A stretch of DNA of 64,000 bases from the NCBI RefSeq assembly GCF_002939475.1, contig NZ_PKFQ01000001.1, positions 310,001 through 374,000 of the forward strand, read 5' to 3'. The position numbers were made by a program, and so were the translations under genes. Positions within the stretch are counted from its first letter, which is position 1; each line of letters begins with the position of its first letter. Below, piece after piece: positions 1 to 9,248 of the stretch. Below the pieces are notes generated by a model. That model was not told the DNA's origin. It was given only the letters and a program-made list of their open reading frames with translations, and did not search any database. The stretch is from Streptomyces cinnamoneus (lineage in GTDB: Bacteria > Actinomycetota > Actinomycetes > Streptomycetales > Streptomycetaceae).

Positions 1-3000
1 ACGCCTCATGCGAGGAGATGTGGCTCGCCTGGCGGCACGGGGCCTGCCTCGTGCCCGCCCCGCGTTCACTCGTGCGCGCCGGCCACGAACTGGGGCCCTG
101 GCTCGTCGAACGCGGCATCACCGTCGTCTCCACCGTGCCCACGCTGGCTGCGCTGTGGCCGGTGGAGTGCCTGGAGGGAGTGCGGCTGCTCATCGTCGGC
201 GGCGAGGCGTGTCCCGCCGAACTCGTCGACCGCTTCGCCGTGCCCGGCCGGGAGATGTGGAACACCTACGGTCCCACCGAGACCACCGTCGTCGCGTGCG
301 CGGCCCGGCTGCACCCCGGCCAGCCCGTGCGCATCGGACTGCCCCTGACCGGCTGGGAGCTGGCCGTCGTCGACGAGGCGGGGGAGCTCGTCGCCCACGG
401 GGCCGAGGGCGAGCTGGTCGTCGCCGGCGTCGGGGTGGCCCGCTACCTCGACCCCGTCAAGGACGCCGAGCGCTACCGTGCCTGTGTGGCTCTCGACACC
501 GACCGCGCCTACCGCACCGGTGACCTGGTGCGGGCCGACCCCGAGGGGCTGGTCTTCGCCGGGCGCGCGGACGACCAGATCAAGATCGGTGGGCGCCGGC
601 TCGAACTCGGGGAGATCGACGCGGCGTTGAGCGCCCTGCCGGGCGTGCTGGGCGCCGCCGCGGCCGTACGCACCACGCCGGCCGGCGGCCGGCTGCTGGC
701 CGGCTATGTGGTGCCGGGTCCGGAGTACGACCGGGAACACGCCAGACGGCTGCTGACCGAGCGGCTGCCCGCGGCCCTGGTCCCCGTCCTGGCGGAGGTC
801 GACGACCTGCCCACCCGCACCTCCGGCAAGGTCGACCGGGACGCCCTGCCGTGGCCCCTTTCCGCGGCTCGGCCCGACGAGGACGACGCCGAACCGCTGC
901 ACGGCACCGCCGCCCGGCTGGCCCGCCTCTGGGAGGAGTTGCTCGGTACCCGGCCCACCGCCGGCTCCGACTTCGTCGCCCTCGGCGGCACCAGCCTGGC
1001 CGCCGCCCGCATGGCCTCCGCCCTGCGCGAGCACCATCCCGGCGTGTCCGTCGCCGCCCTCTACCGCCACCCCGTCCTGCGCGACATGGCCGCGCACCTC
1101 GACTCGCTCACCCCCCAGGCCGAGGTCCGGCGCGCGGTCCGGCCCCTGCGCCGCCGCACGGGCGCGGCGCAGATCCTGGTGCAGACGGCCCTGTTCGGCG
1201 TCGCCGGACTGCGCGGCCTGGTGGGCCTGGCCGCCGCCGACAACGTCCTGGGACTGCTGACGCCCCGGGCGTGGGCGCCCCACACGTCCTGGTGGCTGGT
1301 GCTGACGGGATGGCTCGTGCTGTTGAGCGCCCCCTCCCGGTTCCTGCTGGGCGCGGCCGCGGCCCGTCTGCTCACGCGGGGCGTCGCCCCCGGCTCCTAC
1401 CCGCGCGGCGGCCGGGTCCACCTGCGGCTGTGGGCCGCCGAACGCACCGTGGCCTCCTTCGGCGTCCCCGCGCTGCTCGGCACGCCCTGGGCCACGTGGT
1501 ACGCCCGCTCCCTGGGCTGCGTGACCGGCCGGAACGTCTCCCTGCACGCCATGCCGCCGGTCACCGGTCTCGCCGAGTTCGGTGCGGGAAGCGCTGTGGA
1601 ACCGGAAGCCGACATCTCGGGCTGGTGGCTGGACGGTTCGACGCTGCACGTCGGCGCCGTGCAGATCGGCGCGAACGCCCGCGTCGGCCACCGCAGCATG
1701 CTGATGCCGGGTGCCTCCCTCGGCCCGGGAGCCGAACTCGCCGCGGGCGGCTGCCTGGACGGTCACGTCCCGGCCGGCCGGACGTGGGCCGGTTCGCCGG
1801 CCCGGCCGGCCGCCACGGGGAGCGCTCCGGCGTTCGTTCCCGCGCAGGCCGCCCGTCACACGCCCGTGCCCGGTGCCCCCCGCCGGGAGCGGGAAGGCGG
1901 CGGCCGGGCCCGTTCCCCCCACCGCCACTCCCGGCGCTGGAACCCGGCCTACGCCCTCTCCCTCGCCGTGCTGCCGCTGCTGCCGCTCGTCGCCGCCGCG
2001 CCCGCCCTCGCCGGCACCTACTACCTGGTCAAGGACTGCACGACGCTCACCTCGGCCGCGCTGTGGCTGCTCGCCGCCGTGCCTCCGTTCGCCTTCGCCA
2101 CCACCGTCTGCTGGGTCCTGCTCGTCGCCCTCGTCGTCCGGGCCCTCGGCCGCGGCATCACCCCCGGCGACCACCCCGTCGACGGCGGTGTGGCCTGGCG
2201 GGTCTGGCTGGTGACCCGGCTCCTCGACGGCAGCCGCACCAGCCTGTTCCCCCTGTACGCGAGCCTGGCCACGCCCGTGTGGCTGCGCATGCTCGGCGCA
2301 CGCGTCGGCCGCCGCACCGAGATCTCCACGGTCCTGCCGCTGCCGTCGCTGCTCACCGTCGAGGACGGGGCGTTCCTCGCCGACGACACGCTGGTCGCAC
2401 CCTTCGAACTCAAGGCCGGCCGGATGCGACTGGGTCGCGTACGCATCGGCAGGCGCGCCTTCGTGGGCAACTCCGGCATCGTCGGGCCCGGCCGCACCGT
2501 CCCGGACGACGGACTCGTCGGTGTGCTCTCCGACGCCCCGGAACACGGCGAGCCCGGAGGTTCCTGGCTCGGCCGGCCCGCGATGCCGCTGCCGCGCGTC
2601 GCCTCGGCCGTCGACGCGGGGCGCACCTTCGAGCCGCCCCGGCGCCTCGTCCTGGCCCGCGCGGCGGTCGAGGTGTGCCGTGTCCTGCCGTTGATGTGCG
2701 CTCTCGCGCTCGCGGAGGCCGTCCTGCTCGGCGAGCAGGGCGCGCTCGACACGGGCGGCCCCGGGTTCGCCGCGCTCGTCGGCGCGCCCCTGCTGCTGAC
2801 GGCCGGAGTGGCCGCCGCCCTGACGGCGACCGCGGCGAAGTGGGTGCTGGTGGGACGCTTCAAGGTCGGCGAACACCCGCTGTGGAGCTCCTTCGTGTGG
2901 CGCAACGAGCTCTACGACACCTTCGTGGAGACCCTGGCCGTGCCCTGGCTGGCGGGACCCTTCACGGGCACGCCCGTCCTCAACTGGTGGCTGCGCAGCC

Positions 3001-3341
3001 TCGGGGCGCGCATCGGGCGCGGGGTGTGGTGCGACACCCACTGGCTGCCGGAGACCGACCTCGTCACCCTCGGCGACGGGGCCACCGTCAACCGCGGGTG
3101 CGTCCTGCAGACCCACCTCTTCCACGACCGGATCATGCGCATGGACACCGTGCACCTCGCCGCCGGCGCCTCCCTCGGCCCGCACGGCATCGTGCTGCCG
3201 GGCACGACGGTCGGCGAACACGCCGCCATCGACCCCGCGTCCCTGGTCATGCGCGGCGAGAGCGTGCCGGCCGGAACCCACTGGGCGGGCAACCCGATAG
3301 CCGGGGCGGCGCCGGTGGGCGCGGGCCAGTGCGGGGCATGA
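1..3341 (+). CDS. Pls/PosA-type membrane nonribosomal peptide synthetase (5' end outside window)
   Basis: The coding phase is already open at the window edge (first full codon at base 3), so the N-terminus is missing. Order: the second half of an adenylation domain (YGPTETT about 265-285, YRTGDLV about 510-530, KIGGRRLELGEID about 580-615, TSGKVDRDALP about 820-850), then a peptidyl carrier domain with the phosphopantetheine-serine motif LGGTSL about 980-997. Next come three soluble blocks rich in left-handed beta-helix hexapeptides (about 1560-1790, 2330-2560, 3030-3290) separated by hydrophobic membrane segments. This A-T-TM-tandem-domain layout is that of Pls, which polymerises a basic amino acid into a cationic homopolymer at the membrane. 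The monomer cannot be deduced because the earlier specificity-code residues lie outside. The stop overlaps the next start, so the two genes are co-translated. Confidence 0.88.
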   Translation, partial: ASCEEMWLAWRHGACLVPAPRSLVRAGHELGPWLVERGITVVSTVPTLAALWPVECLEGVRLLIVGGEACPAELVDRFAVPGREMWNTYGPTETTVVACAARLHPGQPVRIGLPLTGWELAVVDEAGELVAHGAEGELVVAGVGVARYLDPVKDAERYRACVALDTDRAYRTGDLVRADPEGLVFAGRADDQIKIGGRRLELGEIDAALSALPGVLGAAAAVRTTPAGGRLLAGYVVPGPEYDREHARRLLTERLPAALVPVLAEVDDLPTRTSGKVDRDALPWPLSAARPDEDDAEPLHGTAARLARLWEELLGTRPTAGSDFVALGGTSLAAARMASALREHHPGVSVAALYRHPVLRDMAAHLDSLTPQAEVRRAVRPLRRRTGAAQILVQTALFGVAGLRGLVGLAAADNVLGLLTPRAWAPHTSWWLVLTGWLVLLSAPSRFLLGAAAARLLTRGVAPGSYPRGGRVHLRLWAAERTVASFGVPALLGTPWATWYARSLGCVTGRNVSLHAMPPVTGLAEFGAGSAVEPEADISGWWLDGSTLHVGAVQIGANARVGHRSMLMPGASLGPGAELAAGGCLDGHVPAGRTWAGSPARPAATGSAPAFVPAQAARHTPVPGAPRREREGGGRARSPHRHSRRWNPAYALSLAVLPLLPLVAAAPALAGTYYLVKDCTTLTSAALWLLAAVPPFAFATTVCWVLLVALVVRALGRGITPGDHPVDGGVAWRVWLVTRLLDGSRTSLFPLYASLATPVWLRMLGARVGRRTEISTVLPLPSLLTVEDGAFLADDTLVAPFELKAGRMRLGRVRIGRRAFVGNSGIVGPGRTVPDDGLVGVLSDAPEHGEPGGSWLGRPAMPLPRVASAVDAGRTFEPPRRLVLARAAVEVCRVLPLMCALALAEAVLLGEQGALDTGGPGFAALVGAPLLLTAGVAAALTATAAKWVLVGRFKVGEHPLWSSFVWRNELYDTFVETLAVPWLAGPFTGTPVLNWWLRSLGARIGRGVWCDTHWLPETDLVTLGDGATVNRGCVLQTHLFHDRIMRMDTVHLAAGASLGPHGIVLPGTTVGEHAAIDPASLVMRGESVPAGTHWAGNPIAGAAPVGAGQCGA

Positions 3342-4756
3342 GGGCCCGCGGCCGGTTCCGTTGCAGCCGCCGCGGCCTGCTCACGGCCGCGGCGGCCCTC
3401 CCGCTGACCGCGGCCGCCGGGGCCCTCGCCGGCGACGAGGCCCCGCGCCCGCCCGACGGACGCCGCTACTTCCCCCGGCACGGCTCGTACGGGCACCGGA
3501 CCGTCTCCTACGACCTGCGGCTCGACTACGACCCCGGGCGGGCCTGGCTGGAGGGGCACGCCCGCGTCCAGGCCGTGGCGCTGGAACCCGCGCGCGAGGT
3601 CGAACTCGACCTGGCGCGCCTGAAGGTGCGCTCCGCTCACTTCGACGGCCGGCCCGTGGAGGTGCGTCGCCGCAGTGGCAAGCTGGTGCTCAGGGCCCCG
3701 CGCCCGCTCGCCGGGGAGCAGCCCTTCGTCCTCGACATCCGTTACGCGGGCCGGCCCGCACCGGTCGCCTCGCCGTTCGGCGGCGTCGGCTGGGACCGCA
3801 CGGGGGACGCGCACGACGGCACGCTCGTCGCCTCCCAGCCGGTGGGCGCCCCGTCGTGGTTCCCCTGCAACGACCGTCCCGACGACAAGGCCGCCTACAC
3901 CTTCGCCGTCACCGTGCCGCGGGGGCACCACGCGCTGGCCAACGGCACACTCCTGCGGCGCGTGTCCGAGGGTGACCGGGTGCGCTGGACCTACCACCAC
4001 CCGGGGCCGATGGCCACCTACCTCGCGGCCGTCTACACCGGCCGGTTCACCCACGAGGAGCGGGACGGGGTGCGCAACGCCTACCCCGCGCACCTGGCGG
4101 ACCGGGCCCGCCACGACCTGGCGCGCCAGCCGGAGATGCTGCGCGCCTTCGCCGGACTGTTCGGGCCGTACCCGTTCGATTCGTACGGCGCGGTCGTCGT
4201 CGACGCCGAACTGGGGGCGCCGGTGGAGAACCAGACGCTGTCCGTCTTCGGCAGCAACCACATCGACGGGCGGCGCGGCTGGGAGACGCTCGTGGCCCAC
4301 GAGATCGCCCACCAGTGGTACGGCAACAGCGTCACCCTCGCCGACTGGCAGCACATCTGGCTGAACGAGGGGTTCGCGACCTACGCCGAATGGCTGTGGT
4401 CCGAGCACCTGGGCGAGGACGACGCCCACGCGCTGGCCCGGCAGGCGTGGCACGGCCTGTCCGCCGGCAGGCAGAACCTGCGCATCGCCGACCCCGGCAG
4501 CGGTCACCTCTTCGACGACCGCGTCTACGTGCGCGGCGCGTGCACCCTGCACGCCTTGCGGACGGCGGTGGGCGACGACCGCTTCTTCACGGTGCTGCGC
4601 ACCTGGCACGCGGCCCATCGGGGTGGCAACGCGGACACGTGCGCGTTCCTCGCGCACGCCGAGCGGGTGACGGGACGTGAGCTCGGGCCGTTGCTGCGTC
4701 CCTGGCTCTTCGAGAAGCGGCTGCCGGACCTGCCGGACCGCGACCCCGACGGCTGA
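3338..4756 (+). CDS. Tat-exported M1-family zinc metallopeptidase
   Basis: 472 residues. The ATG overlaps the stop of the Pls-like gene (ATGA). The N-terminus carries a twin-arginine signal (SRRGLL, then a hydrophobic Ala/Leu stretch), so export of the folded enzyme is expected. The zinc site is complete: H321-E322-x-x-H325 (HEIAHQWYG) and the third ligand E344 (NEGFATYAEW), the 18-residue spacing normal for M1 peptidases. The usual GAMEN exopeptidase motif is replaced by GAPVEN. From what I recall of epsilon-poly-lysine producers, a polymer-degrading M1 aminopeptidase gene lies beside pls, so the likely role is trimming or degrading the polymer outside the cell, protecting the producer. That role is inferred from context; the peptidase family is clear. 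Confidence 0.9.
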   Translation: MRARGRFRCSRRGLLTAAAALPLTAAAGALAGDEAPRPPDGRRYFPRHGSYGHRTVSYDLRLDYDPGRAWLEGHARVQAVALEPAREVELDLARLKVRSAHFDGRPVEVRRRSGKLVLRAPRPLAGEQPFVLDIRYAGRPAPVASPFGGVGWDRTGDAHDGTLVASQPVGAPSWFPCNDRPDDKAAYTFAVTVPRGHHALANGTLLRRVSEGDRVRWTYHHPGPMATYLAAVYTGRFTHEERDGVRNAYPAHLADRARHDLARQPEMLRAFAGLFGPYPFDSYGAVVVDAELGAPVENQTLSVFGSNHIDGRRGWETLVAHEIAHQWYGNSVTLADWQHIWLNEGFATYAEWLWSEHLGEDDAHALARQAWHGLSAGRQNLRIADPGSGHLFDDRVYVRGACTLHALRTAVGDDRFFTVLRTWHAAHRGGNADTCAFLAHAERVTGRELGPLLRPWLFEKRLPDLPDRDPDG

Positions 4757-4851
4757 GGGGAGGCGCGGGGGCACCGGCTGTGTCAGTGGTCCGGCGGCAG
4801 CCAGCCCGCGTCCCGGCCGGGCCGGGCCGGGGCCCACGGTCTCAGCGCCGG

Positions 4852-4883
4852 CTCGGGACGGGCTCGGGCGAGCCCGTCCCGAG
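4852..4883. terminator. Bidirectional hairpin terminator between convergent genes
   Basis: A perfect 15-base inverted repeat (4852-4866 with 4869-4883) with an almost closed loop lies between the stops of the M1 peptidase (+) and the imine-reductase-like gene (-). There is no U-tract, as is common for streptomycete terminators. Confidence 0.7.
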
Positions 4884-4888
4884 GGCGT

Positions 4889-5773
4889 TCACCCCTGGTC
4901 GTCCGTCCGCATGAACTCGATCAGACGGGCGTAGCTGTCATCGCCGTGTCCGGCCGCCGTCGCCCGCCCGGTCAGGTCCCGCAACAGCCGGGGCAGCCCG
5001 GTCTCCACGCCTCGCAGCTCGCTCGCGTGGACAAGGAGGTCCGTCGTCGAGCGGTGCAGGTCCAACGTCAGGTCCCCGCCCGGGTACCGCCCCGCGTCGA
5101 TCTGGCGGGCGTAGGCGGTCATCAGGCCGCCGACGCTCCGCATCCACCGCGTGGCCACGTCGGTGTACGCGGTCGCCGTCTCGTTCCCCCCGGGGCCGTC
5201 GGCGCCGACGAGCGCCACGCCGTGCAGCCAGCCGGTCAGCGTGGAGCACATCAGGCCGAGCAGCGCCGTGTCGTACACGGACGCCAGGGCGGCGTCGGTG
5301 CCCAGGTGCACCGGCTCGGCCAGGGCGGCGAGCACGTCGCGGTGGTCGTCGAAGGCGGCGCGCGAACCGCTGTACAGCACCAGGTGGTCCCCGTTCCCCA
5401 CGCTGGACGACGTCGTCATGACCACGCCGTCGAGGTACTCGGCGGCGTACCGCCGCGCCCAGGCGGCCCTCTCCCGCGCGTGCGGCGGGGAGCCCGAGGT
5501 GAGGTTGACCAGGCTGCGGCCGGCGAGTTCGCCGGCCAGCGGGTCGAGGACCTCGAGGACGGCCTCGTACGACGCCAGGCACACGACGGTGACGGGGCTC
5601 GCGGCGACGGCTTCGGCGGCCGAGCCGGCCTTCACCGCGCCCTTCTCCACCAGGGTGTCCGCCGTGCCCGCCGTGCGGTTCCAGACGGTGGTCCGGTGGC
5701 CGGCCGCCAGGAACGCCCCGGCCAGTGCCGCGCCCATCCGCCCGAGACCGAGCACGCTCACGTTCGTATCCAT
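4889..5773 (-). CDS. NAD(P)-dependent imine-reductase-like oxidoreductase
   Basis: 294 residues starting at ATG 5773 behind a G-rich ribosome site (GGGGGA). The N-terminal Rossmann fold has GLGRMGAAL (residues about 9-17) and WNRT at the end of beta-2, a pattern favouring NADPH. NLTSGSP in the middle is typical of the imine reductase / beta-hydroxyacid dehydrogenase superfamily, and the C-terminal helical domain carries a YDTALLG stretch with the Asp found in many imine reductases. Expected reaction: NADPH reduction of a cyclic imine or a related ketone. It is divergent from a P450 gene, so the two may serve one tailoring pathway; the substrate is unknown. The 3' end is shared with a terminator. 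Confidence 0.82.
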   Translation of the reverse strand: MDTNVSVLGLGRMGAALAGAFLAAGHRTTVWNRTAGTADTLVEKGAVKAGSAAEAVAASPVTVVCLASYEAVLEVLDPLAGELAGRSLVNLTSGSPPHARERAAWARRYAAEYLDGVVMTTSSSVGNGDHLVLYSGSRAAFDDHRDVLAALAEPVHLGTDAALASVYDTALLGLMCSTLTGWLHGVALVGADGPGGNETATAYTDVATRWMRSVGGLMTAYARQIDAGRYPGGDLTLDLHRSTTDLLVHASELRGVETGLPRLLRDLTGRATAAGHGDDSYARLIEFMRTDDQG

Positions 5774-6381
5774 GTTTCCCCCGTTTGACAGAACTCTGAC
5801 GAGAAAGCCGACAACTCCCCCTGAATAGCCATCCCTTACCCAGTGTCCCGCATGGGCGAAGAGTCCCGGGCCACCACGCCCCCGGCCCTCCCCTGCTGTC
5901 TCCCCCGCGGTACGGCCGCGGCGGCAGACGCCCCACCGGAACGGCCAGCTCCGAGCAGACGCGCCCACCGTCCGTGAACCCGCCCTGGGCAGGCCGTGGT
6001 TCACCCCGGAAGGACGTATCTGCCGCCCGTGGCGCGTCTACTGGCCTACGGAGGTTGAGGGGGACGTCCACCGGCCGCGTCAGGTGAACCGCCGTTCCAT
6101 GCGTCCGCCGCGGGTGCGGCGGCAGATGTCCCTGTGAAGGTCCTCGACTGCCGTGACCGCCCGGTGAGGGAAAACACCGTTCCCGGCTCCCCCTCACCCG
6201 CCCTTTCCTCCGACGAGCCCGCGTCAAGAGGACTTTGCTCACACGGACAGGGACCAGCCCGCTCGTCAAGAGGGGCGCATCTGAAGGGTCCCGTCACGGC
6301 GTCAAGCCCCCTGAAAGAGGGATCGGTGCCGGCATCCTCCGCCACCGGCCTTACGGGGACGATCGTGAGTGAGGTTCGACG
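5774..6381. other. Divergent intergenic region between the reductase and P450 genes
   Basis: 608 bases with no frame showing a good ribosome site plus family resemblance. It must hold the promoters of both divergent genes, but I could not pick a convincing -35/-10 pair on either strand. Confidence 0.5.
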
Positions 6382-7665
6382 TTGCCAGAGTCCATCAGTT
6401 CCGAGACCCGGACGGATGCCGGGGCGGAAGGCTGCCCGTTGCTCTCGTCCGAGTCGGTGGCGGCCACCTTCCTCTCGCACGGTTCGGCCGACCTGCACCC
6501 GGTGATGAAGAGCCTCCGGGACGAGGCGCCGGTTTTCTTCAGCGAGGACCTGCACATGTGGATCGTGTCCCGCTACGACGACGTGACGGAGATCCTCAAG
6601 AACGCGGAGCTCTTCCCCGCCTCGACCCGGTCCATCATCATGTCGAGCTACCCGCCGGAAGTCCGCGAGGTCCTCGCGAGCACCAGCACGTTCACCGCGC
6701 CCAACATGGGCTTCGACGGGTCCCCGGCGCACGAGCGGCTGCGCAAGCCGGTCGTGCCGTACTTCTCGGCGAAGGGCGCCCGGCTCCTGGAGCCCCGGAT
6801 CGAGGAGATAGCCGGCCTGCGGGCGGAGGAGGTGCCGGCCGAGCCGCCCGTCGACCTCGTGCAGGCGTACGCCCGTCCGCTGGCGAACAGCGTCGTCATC
6901 GCCCTGGCCGGGTTCCCCGCCGAGGACCACGACCGCATCCTGCGCTACCACCGCGCGGTCAACGAGTTCTTCTTCGGCCGGCCTCCCGCGCACCTCCAAC
7001 TCGACTACGCCCACGACCTGCTGGAATGGGAGCAGTACCTGTCCGCTCTCCTCGCCGCGCGGCGCCGGGACCCCCGGGACGACCTGATCAGCCTGCTCAC
7101 CCGCAAGGTGGCCCGGGGCGAGGCCGACTACACCGAGCAGGAGCTGATCAGCTTCCTCAGCTTCGACGTCGTCACCGCCGGTTTCCGCCCGACCAGTTTC
7201 GCCCTGGTCACCCTGTTCGACGAACTGCTGGAGGATCCGCGCCGCTGGCAGTCGCTGCGGGAGGACCCCGGCTGCTTCGACGGTCTGTTCAGTGAGGCGC
7301 TCCGCCGCTCGGGGCCGGCCCTGGGGGTGTTCCGGATGACCGCGGCCGACACCGAGGTGGGTGGCGTGCCCGTCCCGGCGGGCTCGGTCCTGTGGGTCAT
7401 GACGGCCTCGGCGAACCGCGACGAAAGGCGCTTCCCCGAGCCCGACGCCTTCGATCCGCACCGCCCGCGGATGGCCGGCAGCCTGCACTTCTCCCAAGGG
7501 CTGCACTACTGCCTGGGAGCCAACCTGGCCCGGATCGTGGCGCGAGCCGGCGTCAGCGCGCTCATGCGGCGCCACCCCCGCCTGCGTCTGGTCCCCGGCC
7601 AGGAGCGGGTGTACGAGCCGAGCATCAACGTCGTGGCCCCGGCCCGGCTGCTGGTCGAGTGGTGA
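6382..7665 (+). CDS. Cytochrome P450 with non-canonical I-helix
   Basis: 427 residues with a TTG start preceded by GTGAGG. Heme-binding loop FSQGLHYCLG (Cys377) and ExxR E305-R308 are intact, so this is a genuine heme protein. The I-helix oxygen-activation motif, normally A-G-x-(D/E)-T, reads A266-G-F-R-P-T271: the acid is Arg269 and the usual threonine position is Pro270. Such changes are known in P450s that rely on substrate groups for proton delivery or catalyse atypical chemistry. Redox partners are not encoded nearby. The gene is divergent from an imine-reductase-like gene. Substrate unknown. Family assignment is certain; the functional meaning of the I-helix change is inference. Confidence 0.93.
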   Translation: MPESISSETRTDAGAEGCPLLSSESVAATFLSHGSADLHPVMKSLRDEAPVFFSEDLHMWIVSRYDDVTEILKNAELFPASTRSIIMSSYPPEVREVLASTSTFTAPNMGFDGSPAHERLRKPVVPYFSAKGARLLEPRIEEIAGLRAEEVPAEPPVDLVQAYARPLANSVVIALAGFPAEDHDRILRYHRAVNEFFFGRPPAHLQLDYAHDLLEWEQYLSALLAARRRDPRDDLISLLTRKVARGEADYTEQELISFLSFDVVTAGFRPTSFALVTLFDELLEDPRRWQSLREDPGCFDGLFSEALRRSGPALGVFRMTAADTEVGGVPVPAGSVLWVMTASANRDERRFPEPDAFDPHRPRMAGSLHFSQGLHYCLGANLARIVARAGVSALMRRHPRLRLVPGQERVYEPSINVVAPARLLVEW

Positions 7666-7737
7666 GGGCGCCGCTCCACCTCACGGAGGCTGTGCGGGCG
7701 GCCGGGGCGCCGCCGGGCTGAGCGGGCCCGCCGCCTC

Positions 7738-9063
7738 TCAGCCGGACCCGCCGAAGACCTGGGTCCAGTACGTGCCGGCGCGGCCCCCCGTGGCGTAGCC
7801 CACGCCCAGGTGGGTGAAGCCCGGCGTGAGGATGTTGGCGCGGTGGCCGGGGCTGTTCATCCAGCCCCGGACGACCTCGGCCGGCGTGCGCTGACCGCAG
7901 GCGATGTTCTCACCGATCGCCCGGTGCGGAGCGCCCGCGGACCGCGCGCGGTCCCAGGGCTCGCGCCCTTCGGGGGTGGTGTGGGCGTAGAAGTCGCGGC
8001 CCACCATGTCGGCGCTGTGCGCCTGCGCGGCCACGGCCAGACGCCGGTCGGCGGTCAGCGGGGGCAAGGCCGCCGCGGCGCGTTCCGCGTTGGTGAGGGC
8101 GAGGACCTCCGCCACCGCCCACTCGACGCCGGCCACCGAGTACGGCTGGGCCCACAGCACCGTCCAGTACGTCTGCCCGGACCCGCGGTCCACCGCGCGG
8201 CCCGGTCCGACGTGCGTCAGCGCCCCGTCGGTGAACGGGCCCCGGCGGTCCCGGCCCGCCAGGCAGTAGTCGACGAACTCCGCCGCCGTGCGCGGCCCCG
8301 AGACCAGGTGCTCGGTCAGGAGGACGTAGGCGTAGCCGGCGCCGGTCACGCGCTGGAAGAGCGAGACGCCCGCGGGGCCGTCGACGGAGAGACGGCCGTG
8401 CGCGGCCATGTCCACGGCATGGGCGTGGGCGGCGGCCACCAGCCGCGCGTCCACCGTCATCGGCCGTACGCCCGCCCGTGACCGCTCGGCGTTGACCAGG
8501 CCCAGGAAGCCGTCGACGTCGCTCCCCGGTGCCGGGCCGGGGGCCCGCGCGGGGAGCGGAGGCGGCGCCGGGGACGCGTCCGCGTCGTCCTGGACCTCGA
8601 TGCCGAAGTCGCGGGCCACCCCGGCCAGTCCCTCCGCGTACCCCTGCCCCAGGGCCCGTACCTTCCAGCCGGCGTCGCGCCGGTAGAGCTCGGCGAGCAG
8701 CAGGACGGTCTCGCTGGTGGGCCGCGGCGGGCTGAACCGGGCCAGCACCCGGCCTTCCCGGCCGGTGACAGTCATGACCGGTGCGGGCAGCGACGCCAGC
8801 GGCGTACGGGCGTCGGCCGGGCTGAGGACCAGCGTGACGCGGGCGGCACCGGGGCGCAGCCGTGCCGGGTCGACGGTGACGGTGTCCCCGTCCAGCCGCG
8901 CGCCGGGCGCCGACGGCTGGTTGAAGAACACGAAGTCCTCGTCTCCCGACGCCCTGCCCTCCGCGCCGGTGATGAGCACCGACAGGTCGAACGGACCGGG
9001 CACCCGGATCGACAGCGCGCCCGCGGGCAGCGCCCGGTTCCCACCGGCCACCAGCTCACTCAT
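7738..9063 (-). CDS. TerD-domain protein fused to two CAP (SCP-like) domains
   Basis: 441 residues, ATG 9063 behind GAGGGGAG. Residues about 1-180 are a TerD/stress-protein domain (FVFFNQP, the LxxGDTVTVDxxxL region), a family of calcium-binding tellurite/stress-response proteins that act in the cytoplasm. After a Pro/Ala linker come two CAP domains (about 200-310 and 320-441). The second keeps the CAP signature (HSADM, FYAHTTPEG, GENIACG, WMNSPGHRANIL). In the first the FxHxxP-like His is lost (GRLSVDGP) and the GHR motif is absent, so it looks degenerate. There is no signal peptide although CAP proteins are usually secreted. It lies downstream of asnB with 185 bases between. Confidence 0.85.
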   Translation of the reverse strand: MSELVAGGNRALPAGALSIRVPGPFDLSVLITGAEGRASGDEDFVFFNQPSAPGARLDGDTVTVDPARLRPGAARVTLVLSPADARTPLASLPAPVMTVTGREGRVLARFSPPRPTSETVLLLAELYRRDAGWKVRALGQGYAEGLAGVARDFGIEVQDDADASPAPPPLPARAPGPAPGSDVDGFLGLVNAERSRAGVRPMTVDARLVAAAHAHAVDMAAHGRLSVDGPAGVSLFQRVTGAGYAYVLLTEHLVSGPRTAAEFVDYCLAGRDRRGPFTDGALTHVGPGRAVDRGSGQTYWTVLWAQPYSVAGVEWAVAEVLALTNAERAAAALPPLTADRRLAVAAQAHSADMVGRDFYAHTTPEGREPWDRARSAGAPHRAIGENIACGQRTPAEVVRGWMNSPGHRANILTPGFTHLGVGYATGGRAGTYWTQVFGGSG

Positions 9064-9248
9064 CTCGCCGCTCCCCTCCAGGAGGAGGAACGCACCACGG
9101 GCCGGGGCGGTTCCGGACCGGGCCGCTCTCCCGGGGCCCGGTGGGGACCACGGCGCGGAGCCGGGGCGGCCCCGCCGCGGGCCGCCGGGTGTCCCCGGTG
9201 CCGGCCCGCCGCCGCCCCCGCGCCGGGGCCGGCCGGGCCGGCCGGGCG

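Noticed and set aside
66..3281. A 1071-codon frame antisense to the Pls-type synthetase
   Set aside because: No domain or codon bias; the sense frame carries complete adenylation and carrier motifs.
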